DNA of 35,590 nucleotides from an uncultured Riemerella sp. (GCA_938037185.1 CALHQK010000121.1:1-35590); one strand, 5' to 3'; shown: positions 23,956 to 33,135, numbered from the stretch's first letter. Made by a program: numbers and translations. Notes: generated by a model not told the origin, from the letters alone.

Positions 23956-24041
23956 TTTTTTCAGCTCCTTCTAAACGCCTATGAATAGAGGTCTTTTTAA
24001 GACAGGGTAAAGATAAGAAATATTTGTCAATTTTGCACAAA

Positions 24042-24070
24042 AAAACACTCCCTTTTGCAGAGAGTGTTTT
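24042..24070 (-). terminator. Terminator after fabI
   Basis: A 9-bp stem AAAACACTC (24042-24050) / GAGTGTTTT (24062-24070), followed on the minus strand by a T run. It lies 17 bases after the fabI stop. Confidence 0.82.
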
Positions 24071-24086
24071 CGTTAAAATTTTGTTT

Positions 24087-24893
24087 TTATCCTTGGTATT
24101 TCTCCATTACTTTTGTGGAAACTCCCGTATTGCTAAATCCACCATCATGGAAGAGATTCTGCATTGTTACTTTTCTTGTAAGGTCAGAGAAAAGGGAAAT
24201 ACAATAGTCTGCACATTCCGCAGCAGTCGCGTTCCCTAGTGGAGACATATCTTCTGCAAATTTGATAAACCCATCAAAACCTTTCACCCCTTGTCCTGCC
24301 GTAGTCATTGTAGGCGACTGGGAAATGGTATTGACACGCACTTTTCTTTCGCCCCAGAAATATCCGAAGGTTCTAGCGATGCTTTCAAGGTAAGACTTGT
24401 TGTCCGCCATATCGTTATAATCAGGGAAAGTTCTCTGAGCCGCGATGTAAGTAAGTGCAAGGATGCTGCCCCACTCATTCATGCAGTCTTTTTCCCAAGC
24501 GAGTTTCATCACCTTGTGGAAAGATACCGCAGACACATCCCAGCCTTTTTCCAGCCAGTCGTAGTTGAGCTCTGTGTAGTGTTTTCCTTTTCTTACATTC
24601 ACAGACATCCCGATAGAGTGTAGAATGAAGTCTATTTTCCCAAATTTTGCGATAGCATGGTCAAATAATTTTTCTAAATCTTCCATAGAAGTCGCATCAG
24701 CAGGAACGATATCTGCACCTGTTTTTTCTGCTAGATTATTGATTTCTCCCATTCTCATAGCGATAGGAGCGTTAGTAAGTACAAATTCTGCACCTTCTTC
24801 GTGGCATCTTTCTGCTACTTTCCAAGCGATAGAGTTTTCATCCAAAGCTCCGAAGATGATTCCTTTTTTTCCTTTTAAAAGTCCGTATGACAT
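24087..24893 (-). CDS. fabI: Enoyl-[acyl-carrier-protein] reductase (NADH), FabI
   Basis: A 268-residue short-chain dehydrogenase-type reductase for the last step of fatty-acid elongation. It starts MSYGLLKGKKGIIFGALDENSIAW, with the FabI cofactor loop in place of the usual GxxxGIG. The catalytic tyrosines and lysine are present: Tyr149 (LTYIAAQ), Tyr159 (DYNDMADNK) and Lys166. The frame extends 19 codons upstream, but those residues are hydrophobic filler and the family starts at the Met at 24893. It follows the Bax-inhibitor-1 gene on the same strand with a terminator-like hairpin between. No promoter with both elements was found. Confidence 0.96.
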   Translation of the reverse strand: MSYGLLKGKKGIIFGALDENSIAWKVAERCHEEGAEFVLTNAPIAMRMGEINNLAEKTGADIVPADATSMEDLEKLFDHAIAKFGKIDFILHSIGMSVNVRKGKHYTELNYDWLEKGWDVSAVSFHKVMKLAWEKDCMNEWGSILALTYIAAQRTFPDYNDMADNKSYLESIARTFGYFWGERKVRVNTISQSPTMTTAGQGVKGFDGFIKFAEDMSPLGNATAAECADYCISLFSDLTRKVTMQNLFHDGGFSNTGVSTKVMEKYQG

Positions 24894-24934
24894 AATATTT
24901 AGAATAAATTGGTTAAATAAAAAATAAAAAAACG

Positions 24935-24980
24935 AAAACACGAGAATCAAGATTTAGCCTCCCGACTTTCTTCGTGTTTT
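24935..24980 (-). terminator. Terminator after the Bax inhibitor-1 gene
   Basis: A 9-bp stem AAAACACGA (24935-24943) / TCGTGTTTT (24972-24980) with a 28-base loop, followed on the minus strand by long T runs. It begins 13 bases after the stop codon. Confidence 0.6.
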
Positions 24981-24992
24981 ATAAATATTTTG

Positions 24993-25685
24993 TTAGTCTT
25001 TTCTGCTCATTAAAATTCTCAAAACATACCAGAATAGAAGCATTACAGAAGCGAACAGTTGTAATGAAGCTCCTACATATTGTTCTGTTGTATAGACATT
25101 TTTGAGCTGGTTAGTTTGGTATAGAATACTTGCTCCTGCTAGGAAAACCATTCCCACAGAGAACCAAAGCCCAAGATTGAACCCAAAAAGCATTCCTGCG
25201 ATGATTAGCCCAAGAGAAATAAACCCTCCGATAATTAAGACACTTCTTAAGAAAGAAAAATCTCTTTTAGAAGTAAGAGCCACACCTGTAAGCCCTATGA
25301 ACAGCATGAAAGTAATCAATCCTGCCTGTAAAATAACCTCGCCACTACCAGTATAAATAAGGGCGATGTATATCATAGGAAGGAAAACAATCGCTTCCAA
25401 AAGCACATAAAAACCTAATCCAGCATACTGCATAGCACGGCTGCTCGCCATAGTCCATTTTTCAGCCAGCATAGAAGCCAGCCAAAATCCACCAATAATC
25501 ATCAGCCATACATAATTTTTAGAAACCATTCCCATGATAAGTTCAGCAGGAACTACCATTAGTAAAGCAGTTTCTACAAAAATAAAAGCCAAAATAGCCA
25601 ATGCCACATGCATATAGGTTTTTCTATAAAAAGAAGCTTTTTGCTCCTCAGTGGACATTGCTACTAGTTGATTTGTAAATTCCAT
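24993..25685 (-). CDS. Bax inhibitor-1/YccA family membrane protein
   Basis: A 230-residue protein with seven hydrophobic helices. After a soluble start (FTNQLVAMSTEEQKASFYRKTYMHV) come segments at about 28-50, 58-75, 86-108, 112-133, 142-160, 165-185 and 207-226. The C-terminal LFWYVLRILMSRKD resembles the family's charged end. Members form Ca2+/H+ leak channels or modulate membrane proteases (YccA inhibits FtsH in E. coli); which applies here is unknown. It has a promoter-like -7 element upstream. Confidence 0.87.
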   Translation of the reverse strand: MEFTNQLVAMSTEEQKASFYRKTYMHVALAILAFIFVETALLMVVPAELIMGMVSKNYVWLMIIGGFWLASMLAEKWTMASSRAMQYAGLGFYVLLEAIVFLPMIYIALIYTGSGEVILQAGLITFMLFIGLTGVALTSKRDFSFLRSVLIIGGFISLGLIIAGMLFGFNLGLWFSVGMVFLAGASILYQTNQLKNVYTTEQYVGASLQLFASVMLLFWYVLRILMSRKD

Positions 25686-25715
25686 AAAAGTTTTTGTTTT
25701 TAAAATTTAATTCTA

Positions 25716-25743
25716 CAAATATAAGTATTTTTTGGAAAAGCAA
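25716..25743 (-). promoter_or_regulatory. Promoter for the Bax inhibitor-1 gene
   Basis: On the minus strand, TATATTTG (25716-25723) is preceded by TTG (25741-25743) with a 17-base spacer, slightly short. The ATG is 30 bases downstream. Confidence 0.5.
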
Positions 25744-25745
25744 TT

Positions 25746-26783
25746 TTACAAATTACTTAAAAACGCCATTGTATCCACATTATCTGCATAAGTGTCTAAT
25801 TCAGGATGCTGCGCCTCTCCAAAACTGATAGCTGAAGGAATTTCAAGTGTAGAATTTGCCACAATGCACTGAATGTTTTCCTCGTTTTCAGAAAGGAAAT
25901 TATGGACATCGTTTATCGTTTCATATCGGCTGAAATTGATGACAGATAGCGGACTGAAAAGTTTTTCATCTTCTTTGAGCATTACGAAATTATTATCCCA
26001 AAACTGCTCTTGGTTCAGCAGGTAAATGGCTCTGTTGTAGTCGTAATTATTGGCGTATTGGTTGTGATTGATGATTTCTTTAAAGTTGATAAAATTCTCA
26101 AACAATCTATCCAAAGGCATTTCGGAAGGAATGAAAAGTCGGGTAACATTTCGGCAGCCCAGCCCAAAATATCGGAAAATATCCTCCGCAAGCGCTTGGA
26201 TTTCCTCATTGGTTTCATCACCTTTTAAAACTCCGATGGAAGTTCTGTTTTTCCTAATGATGTTCGGTACATCTTTGAAATAATATTCCAAATATCGGGC
26301 AGTATTATTGCTTCCTGTAGCGATGACAGCATCATAATTTTCTAATTTTTCCACAAAATGAAACTCCAAAATCCCACCGCTGAGCTCGTTCCATTTATTA
26401 AGTAAAAAAGGTAAAATCAGCCTGTCCTTGGAGGAAAGTTTTATCAAAGGAATGTTTCCGCTTAGCAAAACGCAGATAACATCATGAAAGCCCACCAAAG
26501 GGATATTTCCAGCGAGAATCAGCCCTATTTTTTTCGGAGTGGAAGAAAAATGATATTGACCTGTCCAAGCAGATATTTTCTCTTCGGTAAGGTTTTTCGC
26601 CCAGCTTTTTAGGCAAAATCTTACGCTTTCTTCTGTGAACCAAGGATTTTCTATTTCAGATTTTTTTATCAAGGAAGCGAATTTGCTTTCTTCTTCATTG
26701 AAATTCTCTGGTTTAGCAGAGAGAAATTGGTTTAAAAAATCGCCCAACTGCGATAAAGAGGAAACTATTTTATCATTTTTCAT
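25746..26783 (-). CDS. LuxC-like acyl-CoA reductase
   Basis: A 345-residue aldehyde-dehydrogenase-superfamily protein. Visible parts are LILAGNIPLVGFHDVICVLLSGN (as two family segments, 88-110), the nucleotide-binding region AVIATGSNNTARYL (152-165) and RYFGLGCRNVTRLFIP (204-219), with Cys210 as the likely thioester nucleophile. The family reduces acyl-CoA or acyl-ACP to aldehyde; flavobacteria keep a single copy next to a dicluster ferredoxin. The frame extends 14 codons to an earlier Met; the start at 26783 (MKNDKIVSSL) is preferred because the extension overlaps the divergent promoter. Only 62 bases separate it from the ferredoxin gene. Confidence 0.85.
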   Translation of the reverse strand: MKNDKIVSSLSQLGDFLNQFLSAKPENFNEEESKFASLIKKSEIENPWFTEESVRFCLKSWAKNLTEEKISAWTGQYHFSSTPKKIGLILAGNIPLVGFHDVICVLLSGNIPLIKLSSKDRLILPFLLNKWNELSGGILEFHFVEKLENYDAVIATGSNNTARYLEYYFKDVPNIIRKNRTSIGVLKGDETNEEIQALAEDIFRYFGLGCRNVTRLFIPSEMPLDRLFENFINFKEIINHNQYANNYDYNRAIYLLNQEQFWDNNFVMLKEDEKLFSPLSVINFSRYETINDVHNFLSENEENIQCIVANSTLEIPSAISFGEAQHPELDTYADNVDTMAFLSNL

Positions 26784-26788
26784 AAATA

Positions 26789-26820
26789 TTGTTTTTATAT
26801 AAATAAAGTTTTTAACTTTG
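26789..26820 (+). promoter_or_regulatory. Promoter for the ferredoxin gene
   Basis: TTG (26789-26791), a 21-base spacer and TAACTTTG (26813-26820), 25 bases before the ATG. Confidence 0.6.
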
Positions 26821-26845
26821 TGCAAAATTAAAAAATATAATACTA

Positions 26846-27196
26846 ATGGCTATCAAAATAACGGACGAATGTATCAATTGTGGAGCATGTGAGCCTGAAT
26901 GTCCCAACAATGCCATTTATGAAAGTGCAGTGGATTGGAGGGCTTCAGATGGGACTATATTATCAGGAATGATAACTTTTCCCTCGGGACTTACTTTGGA
27001 TGCGGATGAGGCACAGCCGCCAGTGAGCGATGATACATATTTCATAGTAACGGATAAATGTACGGAATGTATAGGTTTTCATAATGAACCGCAGTGCGCC
27101 GCAGTGTGCCCTGTGGACTGCTGTGTGCCAGATGAAGACCATGTGGAGACAGAGGAGCAGCTTCTCACGAAGAAGGCGTTCATGCATGGAGAATAA
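26846..27196 (+). CDS. 4Fe-4S dicluster ferredoxin
   Basis: A 116-residue electron carrier with two cluster motifs. The first is CINCGACEPEC (Cys9, 12, 15, 19). The second is CTEC-x8-C-x3-C (Cys72, 75, 84, 88), where the longer gap is typical of the Allochromatium-type ferredoxins. Two further cysteines (92, 93) follow. Between the motifs, about 50 residues form an insertion rich in Asp/Pro. It is divergent from the acyl-CoA reductase, which suggests but does not prove a functional link. Confidence 0.93.
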   Translation: MAIKITDECINCGACEPECPNNAIYESAVDWRASDGTILSGMITFPSGLTLDADEAQPPVSDDTYFIVTDKCTECIGFHNEPQCAAVCPVDCCVPDEDHVETEEQLLTKKAFMHGE

Positions 27197-27209
27197 TTTT
27201 CCCAATTCT

Positions 27210-27241
27210 TTTGGAAGAATGCAGAAAAATAATTACCTTTA
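27210..27241 (+). promoter_or_regulatory. Promoter for serC
   Basis: TTTG (27210-27213), a 20-base spacer and TACCTTTA (27234-27241), one mismatch from TAnnTTTG. The serC ATG is 54 bases downstream. Confidence 0.55.
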
Positions 27242-27295
27242 AACCCAAGTTTATTTTAATAAAAATTTAAAAAGTCGTATATAAAAATTAAAACA

Positions 27296-28351
27296 ATGAA
27301 AAAGCACAATTTCAGCGCAGGACCGTGTATTTTGCCACAAGAAGTTTTCCAAAAATCAGCAGAAGCTATTTTGGATTTTAATGGTATCGGATTGTCATTA
27401 CTTGAGATTTCTCACAGAAGTAAAGATTTCATCGAAGTAATGGATGAAGCCAGAGCCATCGTAAAAAGACTAATGAAATTAGGAGATGATTATGATGTAC
27501 TTTATCTAGGAGGAGGAGCATCTTTACAGTTTGTAATGGTTCCTTTTAACTTGATGAAAGTAGGAGGGAAGGCAGCTTACACAGATACAGGAACTTGGGC
27601 AGCAGGTGCAATTAAAGAAGCTAAACGACTTGGACAAGTGGATATCGTAGGTTCTTCTAAAGAAGAAAACTATTCTTTCATCCCAAAAGACTATACTGTG
27701 GGTGCGGAGTATGACTATTTCCACTGTACTTCTAACAATACTATCTTTGGTACACAGATGAAATCTTTCCCAAAAGTGGAAACTTCTCTAGTGTGCGATA
27801 TGTCTTCGGATATTTTCAGTAGAGAGATAGATTTCTCTCAGTTTGACCTTATCTACGCTGGTGCCCAGAAGAATATGGGACCTGCTGGAGCTACTTTGGT
27901 AGTAGTGAAAAAGGATATTTTAGGAAAAACAAGAAGAGATATTCCATCTTATTTAGATTATCAGGTTCACATCAGCAAAGATGCGATGTATAATACACCT
28001 CCTGTATTCCCTATTTATGCTTGTCTGCTTACATTACAGCACCTTGAAAAAAATGGTGGAATAGCAGCGGCAGAGCAGAAAAATAAAGCAAAAGCAAAAC
28101 TTCTTTATGATGAAATAGACAGAAACCCATTGTTTGAGTGTTTCTGCCGTCCAGAAGACCGTTCTAATATGAATGTTTCTTTCAAACTATTAGATGAATC
28201 TAAAAAAGAAGCGTTTGACAAAGCTTGGAAAGAAGCAGGAATCAATGGTCTAAATGGACATAGAAACTTGGGAGGATACAGAGCAAGTATGTACAATGCC
28301 TTACCGATAGAAAGCGTACAGGTATTGGTAGATGTGATGAGATCCATTTAG
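27296..28351 (+). CDS. serC: Phosphoserine aminotransferase
   Basis: A 351-residue PLP enzyme making 3-phosphoserine from 3-phosphohydroxypyruvate and glutamate. It starts HNFSAGPCILP; the PLP lysine is Lys192 in YAGAQKNMGPAG; HRNLGGYRASMYNALP near the C-terminus is the substrate loop. In many flavobacteria serA follows; here DUF1015 follows 31 bases later and no serA is in the window. Confidence 0.97.
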   Translation: MKKHNFSAGPCILPQEVFQKSAEAILDFNGIGLSLLEISHRSKDFIEVMDEARAIVKRLMKLGDDYDVLYLGGGASLQFVMVPFNLMKVGGKAAYTDTGTWAAGAIKEAKRLGQVDIVGSSKEENYSFIPKDYTVGAEYDYFHCTSNNTIFGTQMKSFPKVETSLVCDMSSDIFSREIDFSQFDLIYAGAQKNMGPAGATLVVVKKDILGKTRRDIPSYLDYQVHISKDAMYNTPPVFPIYACLLTLQHLEKNGGIAAAEQKNKAKAKLLYDEIDRNPLFECFCRPEDRSNMNVSFKLLDESKKEAFDKAWKEAGINGLNGHRNLGGYRASMYNALPIESVQVLVDVMRSI

Positions 28352-28382
28352 AATCATTATTAAAGCATAAAAAACAAGATTT

Positions 28383-29624
28383 ATGCCCGTATTCAAGCCA
28401 TTTCGTGGGATAACGCCCTATGGGGAATATATAAAAAGTTTTCCTACACGCCCATTGAGTAATTATACTCATGAAGAAATCGCGAAGAAAGCCGAGAGAG
28501 AGTTTTCTTATGTGAGAATGGTGGAACCGTATTTGTCTGGTGAACCTCAGAATTTGGAGCAGAATCTGGGTAGAGTGAGGGCGAATTATGAGGAGTTGTT
28601 GAGAAATCACAACCTGCATCAGGAGGAGGAATCAGGATATTATTTGTATTGTCAAGTATTGCCTGATGGTAGTGTTTTCAGAGGGCTTTTAGGATTGGTT
28701 TCCGTAGAAGATTATAATTCGGGAAAGATTAAAAAGCACGAAGAAACACTCACACACCGAAAAGAAAAACTTTCTAAATATCTGGAAGGTGTGAATCTCC
28801 AAGCGGAACCAGTGCTTTTGACCTATTCTTCAAATGCTGAATTAGAGGCTCTTATGAGTGAGGAAGAAAGAAAAAATCCTGTTTTGGAATATGCAGACAG
28901 CAAGGGGACTAAACATTGTGTTTGGAAAATACAAGATGAAGAAACCTTGAAAAAATATGAACAAATCTTAGCAAAAGTAGAGGCTTTCTACATTGCTGAT
29001 GGACATCATAGAATGGGTTCTACAGCGCTCTATTCTGAGCGTAGAAAGGATAAAAATCCTAATCACACAGGAAATGAGCCGTATAACTTTGTTTATAGTT
29101 TCATAGTTTCTGACCAATCGATTAAAATTAATGATTTTAATAAGGTTGTAAAGGATTTGAATGGTCTGACGATGGAGCAGTTTTTGCATCAGTTAGAGGA
29201 TAAATTTATCATTGAAAATAAAGGGGAAAACCCGTATTATCCAGAGCAAAAACACTTTATAAGTCTTTATTTAGATGGACAGTTTTATAAACTTACACTA
29301 AAGGAAGAATGCTGTTGTGAGGAGTGTTTGGGAATTATAGACCATTACCTACTGGATAAATATATACTGAGTCCGATTTTAGGAATAGATGATTTGAAAA
29401 CCACCAAACGAGTAGATTACCTGCGGGGAAGTTCTTGTGTGGAGGGAATCACAAAACTAAAAGAAAAGGTTGATAATGAGGGGTATAGAGTAGCATTTGG
29501 GGTGCATCCTGTGAGTTTTTCTGATTTAGTAGAAATCGCAGATAAAAACCTGAAAATGCCTCCAAAATGTACTTACATAGAACCCAAACTCGTGACCGCG
29601 CTAGTCATGTATGATATGAAATAA
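28383..29624 (+). CDS. DUF1015 family protein (serine-pathway associated)
   Basis: A 413-residue protein spanning the whole DUF1015 family length. Conserved parts are FKPFRGITPYG (4-14), KKHEETLTHRKEKL (117-130) and IADGHHRMGSTALY (204-217). DUF1015 genes are commonly beside serA/serC. The DGHHR motif recalls the ParB/sulfiredoxin-fold free serine kinases (SerK, SbnI), so a serine-linked phosphotransfer role is possible; this is inference. It is co-directional with serC and ends at a strong terminator. Confidence 0.9.
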   Translation: MPVFKPFRGITPYGEYIKSFPTRPLSNYTHEEIAKKAEREFSYVRMVEPYLSGEPQNLEQNLGRVRANYEELLRNHNLHQEEESGYYLYCQVLPDGSVFRGLLGLVSVEDYNSGKIKKHEETLTHRKEKLSKYLEGVNLQAEPVLLTYSSNAELEALMSEEERKNPVLEYADSKGTKHCVWKIQDEETLKKYEQILAKVEAFYIADGHHRMGSTALYSERRKDKNPNHTGNEPYNFVYSFIVSDQSIKINDFNKVVKDLNGLTMEQFLHQLEDKFIIENKGENPYYPEQKHFISLYLDGQFYKLTLKEECCCEECLGIIDHYLLDKYILSPILGIDDLKTTKRVDYLRGSSCVEGITKLKEKVDNEGYRVAFGVHPVSFSDLVEIADKNLKMPPKCTYIEPKLVTALVMYDMK

Positions 29625-29653
29625 AAAAATGCAGCTCTTAGGGCTGCATTTTT
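29625..29653. terminator. Bidirectional terminator between DUF1015 and rlmD
   Basis: An 11-bp stem AAAAATGCAGC (29625-29635) / GCTGCATTTTT (29643-29653) with a 7-base loop and T-rich sequence on the plus-strand side. It lies between two convergent stops. Confidence 0.88.
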
Positions 29654-29667
29654 ATTTTATGAAAAAA

Positions 29668-31074
29668 TTATTTCTTTATTAAAAGAGCAATGTTTTCCAC
29701 ATGGTGCGTCTGTGGGAACATATCCACAGGAAGGATTTTTACTACATTGTAGTGCTCCTTCATTAGGGCTAAATCTCTCGCCTGCGTCGCTGAATTACAG
29801 CTTACATAAACGATTCTTTCTGGCGAAAGTTTTAGAATCTGCTCTATTACTTTTGGGTGCATGCCATCTCGTGGAGGGTCGGTAATTAGGACATCTGCCT
29901 TCGGATGCTGCGCCAAAAACTCTTCAGTGAAGACTTCTTTCATATCTCCGCAGTAGAAAGTGCAGTTATTCAGTCCGTTAAGCTCAGCGTTTTCTATCGC
30001 GGCATCTATCGCTTCCTGAACGGCCTCTATCCCAATCACTTGTTTGGCGTGTCTTGCCATATATTGGGCTATTGTCCCTGTCCCTGTATAAAGGTCATAT
30101 ACTACATGATTTTCCTGAATATCAGCAAATTCCAGAGTTTTTCTGTAAAGATTTAGAGCTTGTTTATAATTGGTTTGGAAGAAAGATTTTGGACCAATTT
30201 TAAATTTCAGTCCATCCATTTCTTCAAAGATAAATCCTTCACCAAAGTAAGTCTGAATGTCCAAATCATACACACTGTCGTTCCCTTTGGAGTTGATAGC
30301 GTAGAGTAAAGTCTTGATTTGAGGGAACTTATCCAAAATAAAGTTCAATAAATTTTCTCTGTTTTCCTTTTCTTCTCGGAAAAACTGAATCAGAATCATC
30401 CATTCTCCTTTGGAATTTTGACGAAGCATCAGCGTTCGCAAAAACCCTTCTTGATTTCTTAAATCAAAAAAATCAAGGTTGTTTTTTATCGCATAATCTC
30501 TGATTGCCAGACGAATTTCGTTGGATGGCGCTTCTTGCAGGTAGCATTCTTTTAGGTCTAAAATCTTGCTCCACTGCCCAGGAATATGGAAGCCCAGAGC
30601 GTTTTTGTTGTCTATTTCTGTGTCAGATTTTATCTCTTCGGAAGTCAGCCAGCGAGCATTGGAAAACGAAAATTCCATTTTATTTCGGTAGAAATAGTGT
30701 TCCTCGCCACCCAGAATAGGGATGCATTCAAAATCTTCGATGCCGCCTATTCTTTTAATGTTGTTAAGAACCTCATTTTGTTTGAATTCTAGCTGCTTTT
30801 CATAGCTCATATTCTGCCACTTACATCCTCCACACACCCCGAAATGTATACATTCTGGTTCTACCCGAAATGGAGAAGGTTCTAAAATTTCTACCATTTC
30901 TGCTTCGTAATATTTGCTTTTAGCCTTTTTTACACGAGCATTCACGGTGTCTCCAGGGATTGCTCCAGAGACAAGCACAGTTTTGCCATCTTCGGTTTTT
31001 CCAACAGAAACTCCTTTCGCACCAGCGGAAGTTAATTTGATGTTTTCTAAAATTAGATTTTTATTTTTTTTCAT
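29668..31074 (-). CDS. rlmD: 23S rRNA (uracil-C5)-methyltransferase, RlmD/RumA type
   Basis: A 468-residue SAM enzyme making m5U in 23S rRNA. It has an N-terminal TRAM domain (about 1-62), a 4Fe-4S site (Cys75, Cys81, Cys84, Cys177), the SAM loop DLYTGTGTIAQY (327-338), DPPR (399-402) and the catalytic Cys426 in YVSCNSAT. Whether it modifies U1939, U747 or both (RlmCD type) cannot be decided from sequence. It follows the LTA-synthase-like gene by 24 bases. Confidence 0.92.
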   Translation of the reverse strand: MKKNKNLILENIKLTSAGAKGVSVGKTEDGKTVLVSGAIPGDTVNARVKKAKSKYYEAEMVEILEPSPFRVEPECIHFGVCGGCKWQNMSYEKQLEFKQNEVLNNIKRIGGIEDFECIPILGGEEHYFYRNKMEFSFSNARWLTSEEIKSDTEIDNKNALGFHIPGQWSKILDLKECYLQEAPSNEIRLAIRDYAIKNNLDFFDLRNQEGFLRTLMLRQNSKGEWMILIQFFREEKENRENLLNFILDKFPQIKTLLYAINSKGNDSVYDLDIQTYFGEGFIFEEMDGLKFKIGPKSFFQTNYKQALNLYRKTLEFADIQENHVVYDLYTGTGTIAQYMARHAKQVIGIEAVQEAIDAAIENAELNGLNNCTFYCGDMKEVFTEEFLAQHPKADVLITDPPRDGMHPKVIEQILKLSPERIVYVSCNSATQARDLALMKEHYNVVKILPVDMFPQTHHVENIALLIKK

Positions 31075-31098
31075 TCGGTATTTTTATAGGAATCGAAT

Positions 31099-33135
31099 TT
31101 ACTTAGATCTATTTTTTTCTATGTCCATATAAATATGGATTGTTTGCAGAGCGGAAAATGCCCTCATTTTGTTTAACATAAACTGAGCATGTGGATTTTG
31201 AATATTATCTAAGCTCAATTTTCTTTTATTTTTATCTTTCCAAGTGTAATAAGCAGGACTTCCGTTTTCGTAAGAAATCACCCCAATGGAATCAGCTATG
31301 AAGTTATATTCATTGATTGCAAAGCGGTAGTTTGGAGATTTTTTGAACAAATTATCTCCCGAATAGATATATTTTTGATTGGATAAACTCAAATTAAATA
31401 TAGTAGGGAAGATGTCCTTGTGAGAGGCCATCACAGAGGAATCGAAAAAGGCAGGTTTGTATTTTTCTGGAATGTAGAAAAGTATTGGAACACTGCGTTT
31501 TAGGAAGGAGTTTTCATCATCGTATTCGAATACTTGTCGGATATTATGGTCGCCTGTCGCTACGATAATGGTATTTTCTACCAAAGGAGAATTTTTGATG
31601 TCTTTTATAAATTTAGCCAGTTGAGAGGCTGAATATTGGTGGGAATAAAAATTAGCATAAGCCATTTTTTCATCCACTCGAAGAAGGTTTTTTATTGCAT
31701 CTATTTTAATAGGGTATGGCTTGTAATGAGTAGGAATCTCATATGGAGTATGGTTGCTCACAGTCAGGGAAAAGACCATTTTTGGCTTTGAAGGAGACTG
31801 CTGAAGCTGGTCTTTTATATAATCAAATAAATAGCCATCATGAGTTCCCCAAGCAAAGTCCTCGGCGTTAGGAAATTTTTGTTTGATGTGAGAACTTCCT
31901 TTGATAATATCAAAACCTTGCTTTTTTATGAATTTGTCCGTGTTTCTCCATGAAAGATGCGCACCTGTTATAAAATAAGTCTCGTAGCCTTGTTCTTTGA
32001 AAGGTTTTGAAATGGATGAACTGAATGAGGTGTCAAAATAAGGCGACTGCGAGATGATGCCTTTCGGAGTGTTTACCAGAAGGTTTTCTAATGAATATAT
32101 GGTTCCGTTGAAGGATGACAAACCGTTTTTGAAATAGTATAATTCGGGCAGAATTTCATTCAAATCACCCAAAAGATTAAGCTCTTTAGAATGGAGTTCA
32201 AAATAATGATTGCTCATACTTTCCATAAGGATAAATACGATGTTGGGCGGATTTTTCTCTAAAAACTCATTATGAGCCGTTGTAGAATACAAATTCTTGT
32301 CAAAATCATCAATAATATTTTCGCGATAAACTTCTTTTACCTGCTCAAATGAACTAAATCCATTCACCTTTAATTCTTGGGCAATGTCAGGAGTGATAAG
32401 ATTGTCGTTTAATTCTGATTTTGCGAATTTTAGGGCATAAATAGGATTGTAGCAAAGAGTATTGATGAACTCATTTGTGCCTATATTAGTGTGTTCTCTA
32501 CGAAGGGTAAATTCGCCTAAACTTCCTCTCATTCCTGCGATGAATAAAGGGAAAACAGCTAAGAGAAATAAAGTTTTCTTTGATGCAGGATAAGTATTTA
32601 CGCTAAAGTTTTTCTTAATTTTCTTGTGTAAAAATAGAAAACTAACGATGCAGAGAGTATAAATAACAAATATTTTGAATACAGGATAGTCTGTCCATAC
32701 GGATTTTAGGACAGCTTTCGTATCATCATTAAATATTCCAAAAAACAAGATATTAATATGTGATTGGAAAAACTGATAATAAAAAAAATCTATGATAAAA
32801 AGAGAAACATAAACGACTAAAACAAAAACTAGATAAAAACAACTGAAAGTGAGATATATTTTCCCAAAATTTGTAGTAAATCTTTTAGGAACAAACAGCG
32901 AAAATAGCCAAAAAACAGCCAAAGGCAAAAAAGCGTAGCATATAGCAGATATATCAAAACGAGGACCTACAATGAAAAAAGCATAGAAAATATCGGAAAG
33001 ATACTCACCAAGCTGAGACCATTTTCCATAAACTGAAAAAAATATAAAACGATTGATAAAGAATAAACAGATAAAATAAAAAAAATATTTAAGTCCGTTT
33101 AGTGTAACTTTTTTAAATAAGTATAAATTTATCAT
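31099..33135 (-). CDS. LTA synthase family sulfatase-type phosphoglycerol/phosphoethanolamine transferase
   Basis: A 678-residue membrane protein with about five helices in the first 205 residues, then a periplasmic alkaline-phosphatase-fold domain. Metal and catalytic residues are present: Glu305 (ILMESMSN), the nucleophile Thr345 (FNGTIYSLENL), Asp433 (THDGYLFDY), His462 (SNHTPY) and Asp529-His530 (ATGDHNI). Gram-negative members transfer phosphoglycerol or phosphoethanolamine to envelope glycans or lipids; teichoic acid synthesis is not expected here. Downstream of the TlpA-like gene, with a strong hairpin between them. Confidence 0.88.
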   Translation of the reverse strand: MINLYLFKKVTLNGLKYFFYFICLFFINRFIFFSVYGKWSQLGEYLSDIFYAFFIVGPRFDISAICYAFLPLAVFWLFSLFVPKRFTTNFGKIYLTFSCFYLVFVLVVYVSLFIIDFFYYQFFQSHINILFFGIFNDDTKAVLKSVWTDYPVFKIFVIYTLCIVSFLFLHKKIKKNFSVNTYPASKKTLFLLAVFPLFIAGMRGSLGEFTLRREHTNIGTNEFINTLCYNPIYALKFAKSELNDNLITPDIAQELKVNGFSSFEQVKEVYRENIIDDFDKNLYSTTAHNEFLEKNPPNIVFILMESMSNHYFELHSKELNLLGDLNEILPELYYFKNGLSSFNGTIYSLENLLVNTPKGIISQSPYFDTSFSSSISKPFKEQGYETYFITGAHLSWRNTDKFIKKQGFDIIKGSSHIKQKFPNAEDFAWGTHDGYLFDYIKDQLQQSPSKPKMVFSLTVSNHTPYEIPTHYKPYPIKIDAIKNLLRVDEKMAYANFYSHQYSASQLAKFIKDIKNSPLVENTIIVATGDHNIRQVFEYDDENSFLKRSVPILFYIPEKYKPAFFDSSVMASHKDIFPTIFNLSLSNQKYIYSGDNLFKKSPNYRFAINEYNFIADSIGVISYENGSPAYYTWKDKNKRKLSLDNIQNPHAQFMLNKMRAFSALQTIHIYMDIEKNRSK

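Noticed and set aside
24011..24021. A fifth AGATA word exactly three periods beyond the 22-bp array
   Set aside because: The match is only AGATAA and the two intervening positions carry no core, so chance is sufficient.
24894..24950. 19-residue hydrophobic extension of FabI
   Set aside because: FabI begins at MSYGLLKGKK and is a soluble enzyme; the extension overlaps AT-rich intergenic DNA and looks like a chance open frame.
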